Position numbers and translations under genes: made by a program. Below the pieces are notes generated by a model. The model was given only the letters and a program-made list of their open reading frames with translations, was not told where the DNA came from and made no database searches. DNA of 64,000 nucleotides from positions 154,936 through 218,935 of the forward strand of contig JAUICJ010000002.1 in the NCBI GenBank assembly GCA_030427925.1. The letters run 5' to 3'. Origin of the DNA: Bacteroidia bacterium. Its GTDB lineage: Bacteria > Bacteroidota > Bacteroidia > Flavobacteriales_D > Sanyastnellaceae. This document shows positions 25,391 through 34,137 of this stretch, piece by piece (position 1 is the stretch's first letter; each line of letters opens with the position of its first letter).

Positions 25391-26590
25391 TCAGTTCGTG
25401 CGCCCCGGGTACACCGCCAAGGCCTCCCGCAAGATGTTCACTGCTTGGAGGATCTTCGGTACCCCCAAAACGTACGCCATCCGCACCTCATCGCGTCCTG
25501 CCCCTTCCGTCGCATAAAAGCCGCTGTTGGGCGCCAACATCACGGTCGCTCCTTGCCAATCGAACGACTCGAGCAACCACTGGCAGAAGGTGTTCGCGTC
25601 GTCGATGGGAAACCGTGCCACGGCGTAAAATGCCCCTCCTGGGCGCGGACAGGTCACGCCGGGAATGGACTGCAATCCGTCCACCAAGGCATCGCGGCGG
25701 GCAACGTATTGGGCGCGGACTTCCTCAAAGTAAGCCGCTGGAGTGTTGAGCGCTGCCTCGGAGGCGATTTGGGCCAAGGTCGGGGGGCTCAGTCGGGCCA
25801 TGGCAAATTTCATCGCCGCACCGTAAACCGCCGCATTGCGCGTGACCAGTGCACCGATGCGCGCGCCGCACATGCTGTACCGCTTCGATACGCTGTCGAT
25901 GACGATGGCGTGGTCTTCCAGACCGGGCAGGGAGAGGACGCTGCTCGGCAGGATGCCGGAATAGGCAAATTCCCGGTAGACTTCGTCTGCGAACAAATAC
26001 AGGTCGTGTTCCCGGACCAAATCCGCCAACGCCGCCAACGCCTCATCGCTGTACACCGTCCCCGTCGGATTGCCGGGATTGCACACGAGGATGGCCTTCG
26101 TGCGGTCGGTGATGCGTTCGGCAAAGGCCGACATGGGCGGCAGCGCGAACCCGTCGTCGAGCCGCGCGGTTACCGGAACGATGCGCACGCCCGCCATTTC
26201 GGCAAAGCCGTTGTAGTTCGCGTAGAACGGCTCGGGGATGATGACTTCATCGCCCGGGTTCAGGCAGGACATGAAGGCAAAAACGAGGGCTTCGGATCCG
26301 CCGGTGGTGACCAGGATTTGGTCTGGGGTCACGTCCACACCGACCCCTGCATAATAGCGCGCCAACCCCTCGCGGTACGAGGCAAAGCCCTCCGAAGGGC
26401 TGTACTCCAGGACCGACAAATCCGACTTCCGCACCGCATCCCACGCGACTTCCGGCGTGGCGATGTCGGGTTGACCGATGTTGAGGTGGATGACCTCACG
26501 ACCGGCCGCTTTTGCAGCCACCGCGAAGCGAGCGAGCTTGCGGATGGGGCTGTCCGGCATGGACAGGCCTTTTTGAGAGAGGGTGGGCAT
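25391..26590 (-). CDS. Class I/II PLP-dependent aminotransferase
   Basis: A 399-residue fold-type I aminotransferase of the aspartate aminotransferase (AspB/AspC-like) group. The pyridoxal phosphate Schiff-base lysine is in DSVSKRYSMCGARIGALV near residue 235. Other blocks are VLEYSPSEGFASYREGLARY, VTTGGSEALVFAFMSCLNPG, VCNPGNPTGTVYSDEAL (cofactor Asn) and FADEVYREFAYSG. Substrate choice (aspartate, aromatic or branched amino acids) cannot be read from sequence alone. ATG 26590 follows a TAAATTTGC promoter box by 6 bases, so it has its own promoter although it follows a GNAT gene on the same strand. Confidence 0.92.
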   Translation of the reverse strand: MPTLSQKGLSMPDSPIRKLARFAVAAKAAGREVIHLNIGQPDIATPEVAWDAVRKSDLSVLEYSPSEGFASYREGLARYYAGVGVDVTPDQILVTTGGSEALVFAFMSCLNPGDEVIIPEPFYANYNGFAEMAGVRIVPVTARLDDGFALPPMSAFAERITDRTKAILVCNPGNPTGTVYSDEALAALADLVREHDLYLFADEVYREFAYSGILPSSVLSLPGLEDHAIVIDSVSKRYSMCGARIGALVTRNAAVYGAAMKFAMARLSPPTLAQIASEAALNTPAAYFEEVRAQYVARRDALVDGLQSIPGVTCPRPGGAFYAVARFPIDDANTFCQWLLESFDWQGATVMLAPNSGFYATEGAGRDEVRMAYVLGVPKILQAVNILREALAVYPGRTN

Positions 26591-26596
26591 GGCGGC

Positions 26597-26605
26597 GCAA
26601 ATTTA
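26597..26605 (-). promoter_or_regulatory. Promoter -7 box of the aminotransferase gene (TAAATTTGC)
   Basis: The minus strand reads TAAATTTGC, matching TAnnTTTG. It overlaps the stop codon of the GNAT gene (26603-26605) and lies 6 bases before ATG 26590, so the mRNA would have little or no leader. Confidence 0.6.
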
Positions 26606-27058
26606 GAGCGGTCGCGCCATCATTCGATGGGGACCGATGAGGGGAATTTCATACGTGGAGGACAAAAACCGAAACCCTTGGGCCTCGTAGAACCGCAGCG
26701 CCACTTCGCGGGCGTCGCACCACAGAAATGCAGCGCCTTGGGAACGCGCGGCTTCGCAGGCGGCCTCGATGAGGGCTTCGCCGACGCGCTGTCGGCGCCA
26801 CTCCGGGAGCACGCCCATGGCGCGCAGGCGACGGACGGGGGCATCCGTGGGAAGGGCTTCGGGGAAGCGATCGGAGCGCTGGTGGAAAAGCGAAGCGACC
26901 CCGACGATTTCGCCCGCCGGACTGAACGCGCCGAAATGCAGGGCGTCCGGCGCGTCGTCGAGGTCGATGGTGCACGACGCCACGTCGGGCCGGTGAGGCC
27001 ACAGCACGCGGTGACGGACCGAGCGGGTTTCGGCGGAAGGAATGCGGTGTACCGTCAT
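26603..27058 (-). CDS. GNAT-family N-acetyltransferase
   Basis: A 151-residue acetyl-CoA-dependent acyltransferase. The core GNAT motif A is RRLRAMGVLPEWRRQRVGEA, in which the last nine residues give the R/Q-x-x-G-x-A type phosphopantetheine loop, followed by LIEAACEAARSQGAAFLWCD. The C-terminal VALRFYEAQGFRFLSSTYE is the typical FYexxGF end. It overlaps the S4-domain gene by ATGA, so the two are probably co-expressed. The substrate is not predictable; small-molecule or protein acetylation are both possible. Confidence 0.85.
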   Translation of the reverse strand: MTVHRIPSAETRSVRHRVLWPHRPDVASCTIDLDDAPDALHFGAFSPAGEIVGVASLFHQRSDRFPEALPTDAPVRRLRAMGVLPEWRRQRVGEALIEAACEAARSQGAAFLWCDAREVALRFYEAQGFRFLSSTYEIPLIGPHRMMARPL

Positions 27059-27414
27059 TTGAAGTAGCGTTCCCAGTCGCGGCGGTCGCGCTTGGTGGGG
27101 CGGCCGACGGGACGAAGGAGGTCTTTTTGGGCCTCGCGGATTTGTTCGAGCTTGGCGATTTCCTCCGGTGCGGTGATGTCGCGAACGAAGGCGTCAACGA
27201 GCGGCGCCCCGACTCGGCTCTTCGGAAATCCCGTAACCTCGTAGGTGAAATGAACCGCGCCTTTCCGCACCACGATCCGCTCCTGCCCTTTCAATTCGAG
27301 CGACGGCTTGACGGGTTTGTCGGCAATGAACACCTTGCCCTCGCGGCAATGCTTCGTCGCGAGCGAGCGGGTTTTGAAGAGGCGGACCGCCCAGAGGTAC
27401 TTGTCGATGCGCAT
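27055..27414 (-). CDS. S4-domain RNA-binding protein (Hsp15/HslR-like)
   Basis: A 119-residue protein that begins directly with an S4 RNA-binding fold: MRIDKYLWAVRLFKTRSLAT, then CREGKVFIADKPVKPS. The C-terminus is basic (GRPTKRDRRDWERYFK). Hsp15 rescues stalled 50S subunits that carry peptidyl-tRNA; the size and single-domain layout fit that family, but the heat-shock role is untested here. It overlaps the GNAT gene by ATGA. Confidence 0.88.
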   Translation of the reverse strand: MRIDKYLWAVRLFKTRSLATKHCREGKVFIADKPVKPSLELKGQERIVVRKGAVHFTYEVTGFPKSRVGAPLVDAFVRDITAPEEIAKLEQIREAQKDLLRPVGRPTKRDRRDWERYFK

Positions 27415-27423
27415 GGGGGCAAG

Positions 27424-27861
27424 TTACGCGAGGGCGGTGAGCGAAACGACTGCGGATTCGGCGGCTTGGCGGGAGGCGAAGGCATGCCAAACCCGTTCCC
27501 GTCCGCCCCGCACGCACACCACATCCCAGTACTCCACGGCCGAGGCACGCGGGGCGCCACGGCGGTTCATCAGGGACTGCTTGTGGTGGACGCTCGCAAA
27601 GCGGTCGCCGGGTTCGATGCGGTGCCAGCGGCCCCAACGCACCCAGCGGGAACCGATGCGCCAGCCGGTGAATGAGCGGAAGCGGCCGTTGCGGATTTGG
27701 CCTCCGCTGCGGAGCAGAAACGGCCAAGGCGTCAAGGCCAGCGCGGCCGCCAGCGCGCCCCACACCTGGTAACGGAGCGCCACGAAGACCGAGACCAACG
27801 GGACCAGGCCGAGCATCAGCCCCGCCCCTTGCACCCCATCGTCCCAGGTCTGCTCCTCCAT
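27424..27861 (-). CDS. Small two-helix membrane protein, unknown
   Basis: A 145-residue protein with two adjacent hydrophobic segments near residues 14-48 (GLMLGLVPLVSVFVAL and WGALAAALALTPWPFLL) and a basic, Trp/Arg-rich cytoplasmic part (FRSFTGWRIGSRWVRWGRWH) that may fold like a PH domain. I do not recognise the family. ATG 27861 shares one base with the stop of the TonB-dependent receptor (TGATG); a GTG one codon earlier would overlap by four. It ends 9 bases before the S4-domain gene, so it lies inside a minus-strand transcription unit. Confidence 0.7.
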   Translation of the reverse strand: MEEQTWDDGVQGAGLMLGLVPLVSVFVALRYQVWGALAAALALTPWPFLLRSGGQIRNGRFRSFTGWRIGSRWVRWGRWHRIEPGDRFASVHHKQSLMNRRGAPRASAVEYWDVVCVRGGRERVWHAFASRQAAESAVVSLTALA

Positions 27862-30275
27862 CACAGTTCCACGATGATGCCCAGGGCGGGCAGGACGGTG
27901 CCGGCGCTCGGGTCGAGCACGCGGCGGTCATAAAAATTCGGGTCGTCGCTCAGGATCGGAGCACCGGTGAAGGGGTTGCGCACGACGTCGTTGACGGGCG
28001 GTTGCGGAACGGCGGCTCCGGTGGCGTTTTGGACTTCGAAGAAGACGTCAAGCGACCAGCGCTCGAAGAACCACTTGCGGTCCACGCGGATGTCGAGCTG
28101 GTGGAACGCCCCGTTGCGCTCCGCGTTCAATTGCGTGTAATCGGGGAGCGGACGACCGAAGTAATTCCATTGGTCCACGGCGAAGGACTGCGGATCCACA
28201 GGCGTGTACGGCAGGCCACCGCTCACGAGCAAACGAGCGCCGAGCTCCCAACCGCTCTCCCACTTCTTCCCGCCGGTCATGCTGAGGATGTGGCGGTTGT
28301 CCCAACTCGAAGCCACCCATTCATCTTCCGACTGCTCGAATTCGCTCCGCACGAACGTGTACGCCAGCAACCCGTAAAATCCGCGGTTCAGGCGCTGTTG
28401 AATGAGCAGCTCCGTTCCGTAGGCCCGACCGACGCCATCAAACGTCACGGCTTCGTTGCCGACCACCCCGAAGTCCGCCCCGAGGTTCGCCAAGGCAATG
28501 CCGCGGTTGACGCTCACTGGGGCGTTCAGGTACTTCTTCCAAAACCCTTCCAGCGAAATGACGCGGTTCGTCGCATCGCTCTCCCAACGCAATCCGGTGA
28601 CGAGCTGCCGATTCGACAAATACCGCGCCTCGCTGCCCGCGTTGATCCGGTTGCCGCCTGCATCGGCGAACCCGAGGATGGTGTAGGCCGGCAGCTGCCG
28701 GTAGATGCCGGCGTTCGCGTTCCACGTCCAGCCCGGAGCAAAGGCCCAGCTGAGTGAGGCGCGCGGCGAGGTGTATTCAAGGGGATTGCGCAACCCCTCA
28801 GCTGCGGACGAACCGTCCAGTCGCAGGCCCGCGGACCACGTCAAGCGGTTGTCCCATATCCGCTGGCTCGCGTTCGCGAACGCCCCGTACTTCCAAGCCT
28901 TGAACGCGGAGCTGAATTCGACCGGACGAAGCACGTTGCTCGCATCGAGTTCTTGGCTCAAGGTGCTGTTCGTGTACTTCACGTATTCCGCGCCCAAACC
29001 GTAGGTGGCCTCCATCCCATTCGGGAAGGTCCGCCGCCGCTCCGCCCGGAATTTGTTTTCGATTTCGCGCGAAACGTAATCGCGCAGCAACGTCGAATCC
29101 GGGTTGTTGTCGGCGTTCTTGTAGGCCCGGTTGTTCAGCATGTTTCGGCTGGCCACGAAGGTCCACCGGCCGTCGTCTTGGTAGCGATCCCACTTGGCGC
29201 CCTGCGTGTAATTCCACTGGGTTTGGACATCGAGGAAGCCCAAAATCGCGACCTGCTCCAAATAATTGTCCGCCGTCGTGTCCTCCGCGATGGCGAGGTT
29301 CAGTTCGAAATCATCCAAGGCGCCAAGCCCAAGGACGGTGATGGCGTTGCGGTCATCGGGGCGCGCAGTCCATTTGAACTGGTAATCGTTGTAAATGGGC
29401 AGAAACGGCAAGCCGAGTGCCTTGAACAGCAGCTGGAGGTAACTGCGGCGAACGCTGGCAATCAGCGAACTGTTCTCGCCCGTGGGGCCTTCAAGCGTCA
29501 AGCCCAAATCGCTCGTCCCCACGACCAAGTTGGCCGTCCATTCGTCCGTCCGCGCCTCCTTGAACTTGAATTCGAGGACGCTGCTCAATGCGTTGCCGCG
29601 TGCGGCGGGGAAGGCGCCGGCGTAGAAGTCGATGTTCTCGACGAGGTCGACGTTGATCATGCCCACGGGGCCACCGCTCGCGCCTTGGGTGGCGAAGTGG
29701 TTGATGTTGGGGATTTCGATGCCGTCGATGTAAAAGCGGTTCTCGTTGGGCGCACCGCCTCGGATGACGATGTCGTTGCGGAAGCTCGGGATGGCGGCGA
29801 CGCCGGGCAGCGTGCGGATGGCCCGGCTGATGTCCCGACCGCCCCCGGGGTTGCGTTTGATTTCGTTGGTTCCGAGGCTGCGGACGCTGAGTGGGGCCTC
29901 AGCTTGGGTGGCCCGGCGTTCGACGACGACTTCAGCGGCCTCGATGGCGACGGCTTGTTCCGTCAATCCGACCCGAATGACGGCCGGGCGCGCGGGAGTG
30001 ACCTCGATTTCGTAGACGGTCTTCGTTTCGTAGCCGACGAAGGAGACGGTCACGTTGCGCAGGCCCGCAGGCACGTTGATCAACTCGAACGCGCCGTCAA
30101 AATCCGTGGAAGCCCCGGAGGCTTCGCCTTCGAGAACGACCGTGGCAAAGGGAATGGGGTCGTTGGATACGGCGTCGAACACGAAGCCGCGGATGGCTCC
30201 GGTTTGGCCCCACACCAGCAAGCCCTGCAGCAACAACGCACACAGCACGACGCTGCGAAATGCCAAATTCTTCAT
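27861..30275 (-). CDS. TonB-dependent outer-membrane receptor with carboxypeptidase-regulatory-like domain
   Basis: An 804-residue outer-membrane transporter. A signal peptide (MKNLAFRSVVLCALLLQGLL) ends near VWGQ. Residues about 25-105 form a CarboxypepD_reg-like beta domain (IRGFVFDAVSNDPIPFATVV, TDFDGAFELINVPAG). The plug follows (IRTLPGVAAIPSFRNDIVIR, NRFYIDGIEIPNINHF) and then a 22-strand-type barrel rich in aromatic/Asn turns. Energised by TonB-ExbBD, it would import a scarce nutrient; there is no SusD partner next to it, so it is not an obvious glycan-uptake pair, and the cargo is unknown. The start is the signal-peptide Met; the frame is open 9 codons further upstream. Coupled to the small membrane protein that follows. 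Confidence 0.92.
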   Translation of the reverse strand: MKNLAFRSVVLCALLLQGLLVWGQTGAIRGFVFDAVSNDPIPFATVVLEGEASGASTDFDGAFELINVPAGLRNVTVSFVGYETKTVYEIEVTPARPAVIRVGLTEQAVAIEAAEVVVERRATQAEAPLSVRSLGTNEIKRNPGGGRDISRAIRTLPGVAAIPSFRNDIVIRGGAPNENRFYIDGIEIPNINHFATQGASGGPVGMINVDLVENIDFYAGAFPAARGNALSSVLEFKFKEARTDEWTANLVVGTSDLGLTLEGPTGENSSLIASVRRSYLQLLFKALGLPFLPIYNDYQFKWTARPDDRNAITVLGLGALDDFELNLAIAEDTTADNYLEQVAILGFLDVQTQWNYTQGAKWDRYQDDGRWTFVASRNMLNNRAYKNADNNPDSTLLRDYVSREIENKFRAERRRTFPNGMEATYGLGAEYVKYTNSTLSQELDASNVLRPVEFSSAFKAWKYGAFANASQRIWDNRLTWSAGLRLDGSSAAEGLRNPLEYTSPRASLSWAFAPGWTWNANAGIYRQLPAYTILGFADAGGNRINAGSEARYLSNRQLVTGLRWESDATNRVISLEGFWKKYLNAPVSVNRGIALANLGADFGVVGNEAVTFDGVGRAYGTELLIQQRLNRGFYGLLAYTFVRSEFEQSEDEWVASSWDNRHILSMTGGKKWESGWELGARLLVSGGLPYTPVDPQSFAVDQWNYFGRPLPDYTQLNAERNGAFHQLDIRVDRKWFFERWSLDVFFEVQNATGAAVPQPPVNDVVRNPFTGAPILSDDPNFYDRRVLDPSAGTVLPALGIIVEL

Positions 30276-30320
30276 GACGTGAAAACAACTGAAGTTCGTC
30301 ACGGTTCTGTCAGGGTCCCG

Positions 30321-32024
30321 TTATCGCAAATCCAAATCCAACCGCCGACGCAGCACGTCCAATCCGGGCTGCGCCGCGGCCATGGCGTCGTAGCGGTCGC
30401 GGTCGGTCATGAACTTCATGGTGGGCTCATCCCGTTCGGTGACGTTGACGCGCAGTTCCAGCCCCCCGTTCCGCAAGTTGCGGCGCAGGGCATCGAGCAA
30501 GTCAGGGCGCACGTCGGAAAGCTGTCCGAGTTGAACCTCGTTGATGACTTCGAGCTGCACGGTCTCCCCGTGCAATTCGAGTTTTGCACTCCGCAAGGTG
30601 GCGGCCAGGTTCGCCCGTTGATCCGCTTGCAGCCCCTGGGCGAACGCGTTGTAGGCCTGCTGGACGGACTCCATCGTCACGGGATCTCGCCAGTCATCCG
30701 GAATCGGCGGAAGTTCTTCCGGCTTTTGTTCGCGGTCCGTCCCGACAACCAAGGAGTCCGGAACGACCACTTTGACCGCGCGCTTCCTCAAGCCCCCGAC
30801 CCGCATGGGTGGCGCTTCAGGGACCGGAGCCGGCGCCGACGAAGGGGCGGCAGCCGCTTGAACGGGGGGCGCTGCATCCGCCCTCAACGGGGCAGATTCC
30901 GAAGGTCGCCGACTGCGCCATGCGTCAGCCAGCACCGGAACCAATGAGGTTATTTTTTTTTTGTCCGCTTCCGAGAGGGAGCAGAGTTGCATCAGCGTCA
31001 GTTCCACCAGCAACCGCTGATGTTGGCTGCCTCGGTATTGCACGTCGGCCTGGTTGACGTGGTCCAAACCCCGAATCAGGAACACCAACGAGCACTTCGC
31101 GGCCTGCTCGGCATAACGCTTCTTCAAATCGTCCGGCCCTTCGATGAGCGAAGTCGTTGCCGCATCCTTCGCCACGAGCACGTTTCGCAAATGCGCACCC
31201 AATCCCGAAATGAAATGGTGCGGATCGAATCCTCGCCGCACGATTTCATCCAACACCAAGAGGGCGGGCGCAACTTCGCCTGCCAAGGCGTGGTCCACTA
31301 TCGAAAAATAGGTGTTGTGGTCAAGCACGTGCAGGTGCTCTGCGACCACATCGTAGGTCAAATTCCGCCCCGCAAACGCCACCAATTGGTCGAAAATACT
31401 CAGCGCATCCCGCAGCGCACCATCGGCCTTCTGCGCCACCACGTGCAACGCGGCTTCCTCCGCCGTCACCCCCTCCTTCTCCGCAATGCCTTGCAAGTGC
31501 TTCACCATGTCGTCCACCGTGATGCGGTGGAAATCGAAAATCTGGCAGCGCGACAAGATGGTGGGCAGGATCTTGTGCTTCTCCGTGGTCGCCAAAATGA
31601 ATACCGCATGCGCCGGCGGCTCCTCCAACGTCTTCAAAAAGGCATTGAATGCAGCTTGGCTCAACATGTGCACCTCGTCGATGATGTACACCTTGTATTT
31701 GCCGCTCTGCGGGGGAATGCGCACCTGGTCCACAATCGACCGAATGTCCTCCACCTTGTTGTTGCTCGCCGCGTCAAGTTCGAACACATTGAACGCTTGG
31801 TCCTCGTCGTGACCGGCTTCGAACTGGTTGATGGCGCGGGCGAAAATCCGAGCAGAGGTCGTCTTTCCGACGCCACGGGGACCGCAGAACAGGTACGCCT
31901 GGGCGATTTGATTGCTGGAAATGGCCTGCTGCAGGGTGCGGGTGATGCCGGCTTGGCCCACCACGGCATCCCAATCTTGCGGGCGGTATTTCCTCGCGCT
32001 GACGGTGTAGTTCGCTTGCTCCAT
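30321..32024 (-). CDS. dnaX: DNA polymerase III gamma/tau subunit
   Basis: The 567-residue full-length (tau-type) clamp-loader ATPase. Walker A is FCGPRGVGKTTSARIFARA near residue 50, Walker B YIIDEVHMLSQ near 118, sensor 1 LATTEKHKILPTILSRC near 150, and sensor 2 GALRDALSIFDQ near 210. The four-cysteine zinc module found in E. coli DnaX between Walker A and DAASNN is absent here. After the collar domain, at codons 355-358, there is a run of ten A residues; frame loss there ends translation at 357 or 366 residues, which would give a gamma-like product. The C-terminal third is Pro/Ala-rich, then a small folded domain, as expected for tau. Monocistronic start at ATG 32024. Confidence 0.95.
   Translation of the reverse strand: MEQANYTVSARKYRPQDWDAVVGQAGITRTLQQAISSNQIAQAYLFCGPRGVGKTTSARIFARAINQFEAGHDEDQAFNVFELDAASNNKVEDIRSIVDQVRIPPQSGKYKVYIIDEVHMLSQAAFNAFLKTLEEPPAHAVFILATTEKHKILPTILSRCQIFDFHRITVDDMVKHLQGIAEKEGVTAEEAALHVVAQKADGALRDALSIFDQLVAFAGRNLTYDVVAEHLHVLDHNTYFSIVDHALAGEVAPALLVLDEIVRRGFDPHHFISGLGAHLRNVLVAKDAATTSLIEGPDDLKKRYAEQAAKCSLVFLIRGLDHVNQADVQYRGSQHQRLLVELTLMQLCSLSEADKKKITSLVPVLADAWRSRRPSESAPLRADAAPPVQAAAAPSSAPAPVPEAPPMRVGGLRKRAVKVVVPDSLVVGTDREQKPEELPPIPDDWRDPVTMESVQQAYNAFAQGLQADQRANLAATLRSAKLELHGETVQLEVINEVQLGQLSDVRPDLLDALRRNLRNGGLELRVNVTERDEPTMKFMTDRDRYDAMAAAQPGLDVLRRRLDLDLR
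30953..30962 (-). promoter_or_regulatory. A10 slippery run in dnaX
   Basis: On the coding strand ten A residues follow GAC and precede TAACC, read as Lys-Lys-Lys-Ile in frame 0. Loss of one A (or a +1 shift) meets TAA at once, giving 357 residues. A -1 shift reads nine more codons to TGA, giving 366 residues. The site falls just after the ATPase/collar region, where gamma ends in other bacteria. Confidence 0.65.
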
Positions 32025-32104
32025 GTGCGTGTTCGTTCTGCGAATATCGGTGGGCTTTCAGGCCAAAACCAACCCGCGTTTTCCACAATCGCCCCACACC
32101 CCCA

Positions 32105-32929
32105 TCAACGGCCCTTCGGCCCGCCCCACCAATTCCGGGGGAGCACCACCTCTCGCCTGCCCGGCACGTTGTCGGCGTCGAGCGGATGCGGGATTTGGCG
32201 AGCCCAATCGCGGAACGCTGCTCGGTCGCGTCGGTGAAACGTCAGCTCCAGCAAAGGCGTCACCTCCACCCCTCGCACGCGCTTCGTGGCCATGTAGTTG
32301 TTCGGATGAGCATGCACCACCCGGTGGGTCTTCAACAGCCGGCCCAGCGCCGCCTCCACTACCGGGAGCAAGCCCGGACTTGCCCACCATTCAACGGAAT
32401 GGAATTCGATGACCAAAATGCGGAACCGCTGAAGCAACTCGGGCGTTGCGTCCAACAGCACCTCGTATTCGGCTCCTTCGATGTCGATTTGGGCCATCAA
32501 ATCCGCCGTAGCATCTACCGCCGACTCGTTCACCCAATCCTGCAAACTCAATCGATCGGCCCGCCCACGGGCGCCGACGAATTCCTTTCGAAAGTGCACG
32601 CCCGGCAAGGAAGCGATTCCCGATGCCGGTCCATCCACGGAAGCATCCGCGAGGAAAACCTCCATGCCGCGGGCCAACGCGTCGGCCTCGAAGGCACTGG
32701 TTCGAGCAACGCCCGGTGAGAACAACGCGGCCAACGAACCGAGGTCATCTGGCACCAAATAGCCCCCATCGTGCGCCTCACCCATTCGAATCAACGGGAT
32801 GCCTGTATCTTCAGGACGCAGCTGTTCGATCAGGCGGTTCAACCGTTCGCTTGTACGACCGGTGTGGAGGAAACCCAATCGCTCAGCAAACCGCAACATT
32901 CGGTGTTTCCATTCAAGGGAATGCTTCAT
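32105..32929 (-). CDS. FkbM-family SAM-dependent methyltransferase
   Basis: A 274-residue protein starting MKHSLEWKHRMLRFAERLGF. The FkbM-type core includes MGEAHDGGYLVPDDLG, LFSPGVARTSAFEADALARG (SAM-binding glycine region and acidic residue), DLMAQIDIEGAEYEVLLDA (the conserved D-I/V-E-G-x-E block) and ILVIEFHSVEWW. Such enzymes O-methylate sugars or polyketides; a surface-glycan role is likely but unproven. The frame remains open far upstream across rpsF, but ATG 32929 begins the conserved region and leaves an 81-bp divergent promoter gap with rpsF. Its stop is 80 bases upstream of dnaX. Confidence 0.85.
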   Translation of the reverse strand: MKHSLEWKHRMLRFAERLGFLHTGRTSERLNRLIEQLRPEDTGIPLIRMGEAHDGGYLVPDDLGSLAALFSPGVARTSAFEADALARGMEVFLADASVDGPASGIASLPGVHFRKEFVGARGRADRLSLQDWVNESAVDATADLMAQIDIEGAEYEVLLDATPELLQRFRILVIEFHSVEWWASPGLLPVVEAALGRLLKTHRVVHAHPNNYMATKRVRGVEVTPLLELTFHRRDRAAFRDWARQIPHPLDADNVPGRREVVLPRNWWGGPKGR

Positions 32930-32953
32930 CTGGACGAACTTAAACCTGTTGGC

Positions 32954-32984
32954 TTGGAATTCAATGGAAGAGGATGTACTTTTG
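32954..32984 (+). promoter_or_regulatory. Promoter of rpsF operon (TTG-N20-TACTTTTG)
   Basis: TTG at 32954-32956 and TACTTTTG at 32977-32984 are separated by 20 bases, a close match to the Bacteroidota consensus TTTG-N19-21-TAnnTTTG. ATG 33011 lies 26 bases after the -7 box, so this mRNA has a short normal leader. Confidence 0.72.
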
Positions 32985-33010
32985 CGCCCCACTAATCTAA
33001 AAGTGTTCCT

Positions 33011-33373
33011 ATGAACCGTTACGAAACTGTTTTCATCATGACTCCCGTGCTGTCTGCCGAGCAGGTAGCGGAAACAGTTGAGAAGTTCCGTGCTTTCCTC
33101 AAAGGACATGGCGCCGCCATCGTTCACGAAGAAGCATGGGGATTGCGGAAATTGGCTTACCCCATCCAGAAGAAGTCTACGGGCTTCTACCAGCTGTTGG
33201 AGTTCGAAGCCGATCCCTCCGTCATCTTGCCCTTCGAGACTGAATTCCGCCGGGACGAGCGCATCATCCGCTTCCTTTCTACCCGGATGGACAAGCACCA
33301 CGTTGCCTACGCTGAATCGCGTCGCAACAAGTCGTCGAACGCCGCTGCGGCTGAACCCGAAGCGCAAGCTTAA
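33011..33373 (+). CDS. rpsF: 30S ribosomal protein S6
   Basis: A 120-residue S6 protein that binds S18 at the platform of the small subunit. It begins [19 protein letters not shown], and the strand [20 protein letters not shown] is the family core. The last 20 or so residues are an Ala/Glu-rich tail ([11 protein letters not shown]). First gene of rpsF-rpsR-rplI, 18 bases before rpsR. No ssb or priB gene sits between S6 and S18, unlike in many other bacteria. Confidence 0.97.
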   Translation: MNRYETVFIMTPVLSAEQVAETVEKFRAFLKGHGAAIVHEEAWGLRKLAYPIQKKSTGFYQLLEFEADPSVILPFETEFRRDERIIRFLSTRMDKHHVAYAESRRNKSSNAAAAEPEAQA

Positions 33374-33391
33374 TCCCCTAAACCACCGATT

Positions 33392-33655
33392 ATGGCTGAC
33401 AAGAACGTACGCTACCTGAATCCGATCAACATCGATACTCAGAAGGAGAAGTACTGCCGCTTCAAGGTGAAGGGCATCAAGTACATCGATTACAAGGATC
33501 CGGATTTCCTGTTGATGCTCTGCAACGAGCAAGGCAAGATCCTCCCCCGCCGTTTGACCGGTACTTCGTTGAAGTACCAGCGGAAAGTGGGGCAGGCCAT
33601 TAAAAAGGCGCGCCACTTGGCCCTCCTTCCTTACGTCGCCGACAACCTCCGTTAA
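33392..33655 (+). CDS. rpsR: 30S ribosomal protein S18
   Basis: An 87-residue S18 protein, the heterodimer partner of S6. Diagnostic segments are YIDYKDPDFLLMLCNEQGKI and LPRRLTGTSLKYQRKVGQAI. Length is somewhat above the 75 residues of E. coli S18, through a longer N-terminus. It lies between rpsF and rplI with gaps of 18 and 11 bases, so one transcript is likely. Confidence 0.97.
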   Translation: MADKNVRYLNPINIDTQKEKYCRFKVKGIKYIDYKDPDFLLMLCNEQGKILPRRLTGTSLKYQRKVGQAIKKARHLALLPYVADNLR

Positions 33656-33666
33656 TCCCGACGATC

Positions 33667-34113
33667 ATGGACATCATTCTGAAGCAAGACGTCGAGAAAC
33701 TCGGCAACAAGCACGACATCGTGACCGTGAAAGCCGGTTACGCACGGAATTTCCTGATTCCTCAGGGCATGGCCGTCGCAGCCACTCCGTCCGCTCGCAA
33801 AGTGGTCGCTGAAGTGGTCCGCCAGCAGGCGCACAAAGAGGCAAAAGCAATCGAACAAGCAAACGGCTTGGCCGAAGCGCTGTCGAAACTCACCTTGCGC
33901 ATTGGCGCCAAGGCTGGGGAAAGCGGCAAAATCTTCGGTTCGGTCAACACCATCCAAATCGCCGAGGCCATCCAGGCTGCGGGCTACGATGTGGAGCGCA
34001 AGCAAATCGCCCTCGCCGAAGACGCGGTGAAGGAGTTGGGCTCATACGAGGCCACGGTGAAGGTGTACCGCGACATCAAAGCGTCCGTCAAGTTTGACGT
34101 GGTCGCTGACTGA
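33667..34113 (+). CDS. rplI: 50S ribosomal protein L9
   Basis: A 148-residue L9 protein of the large subunit. The N-terminal domain is MDIILKQDVEKLGNKHDIVT followed by VKAGYARNFLIPQGMA (L9 signature), then a long helix EVVRQQAHKEAKAIEQANG and the C-terminal globular domain. It is the last gene of the ribosomal operon, with a strong terminator 25 bases after the stop. Confidence 0.97.
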   Translation: MDIILKQDVEKLGNKHDIVTVKAGYARNFLIPQGMAVAATPSARKVVAEVVRQQAHKEAKAIEQANGLAEALSKLTLRIGAKAGESGKIFGSVNTIQIAEAIQAAGYDVERKQIALAEDAVKELGSYEATVKVYRDIKASVKFDVVAD

Positions 34114-34137
34114 TTCTACCTACGCACATTGTACGAA

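Noticed and set aside
32930..33616. Extension of the FkbM methyltransferase upstream by about 230 codons
   Set aside because: The open frame runs antisense through rpsF and rpsR and lacks conserved residues; ATG 32929 starts the family-like region and leaves room for promoters.
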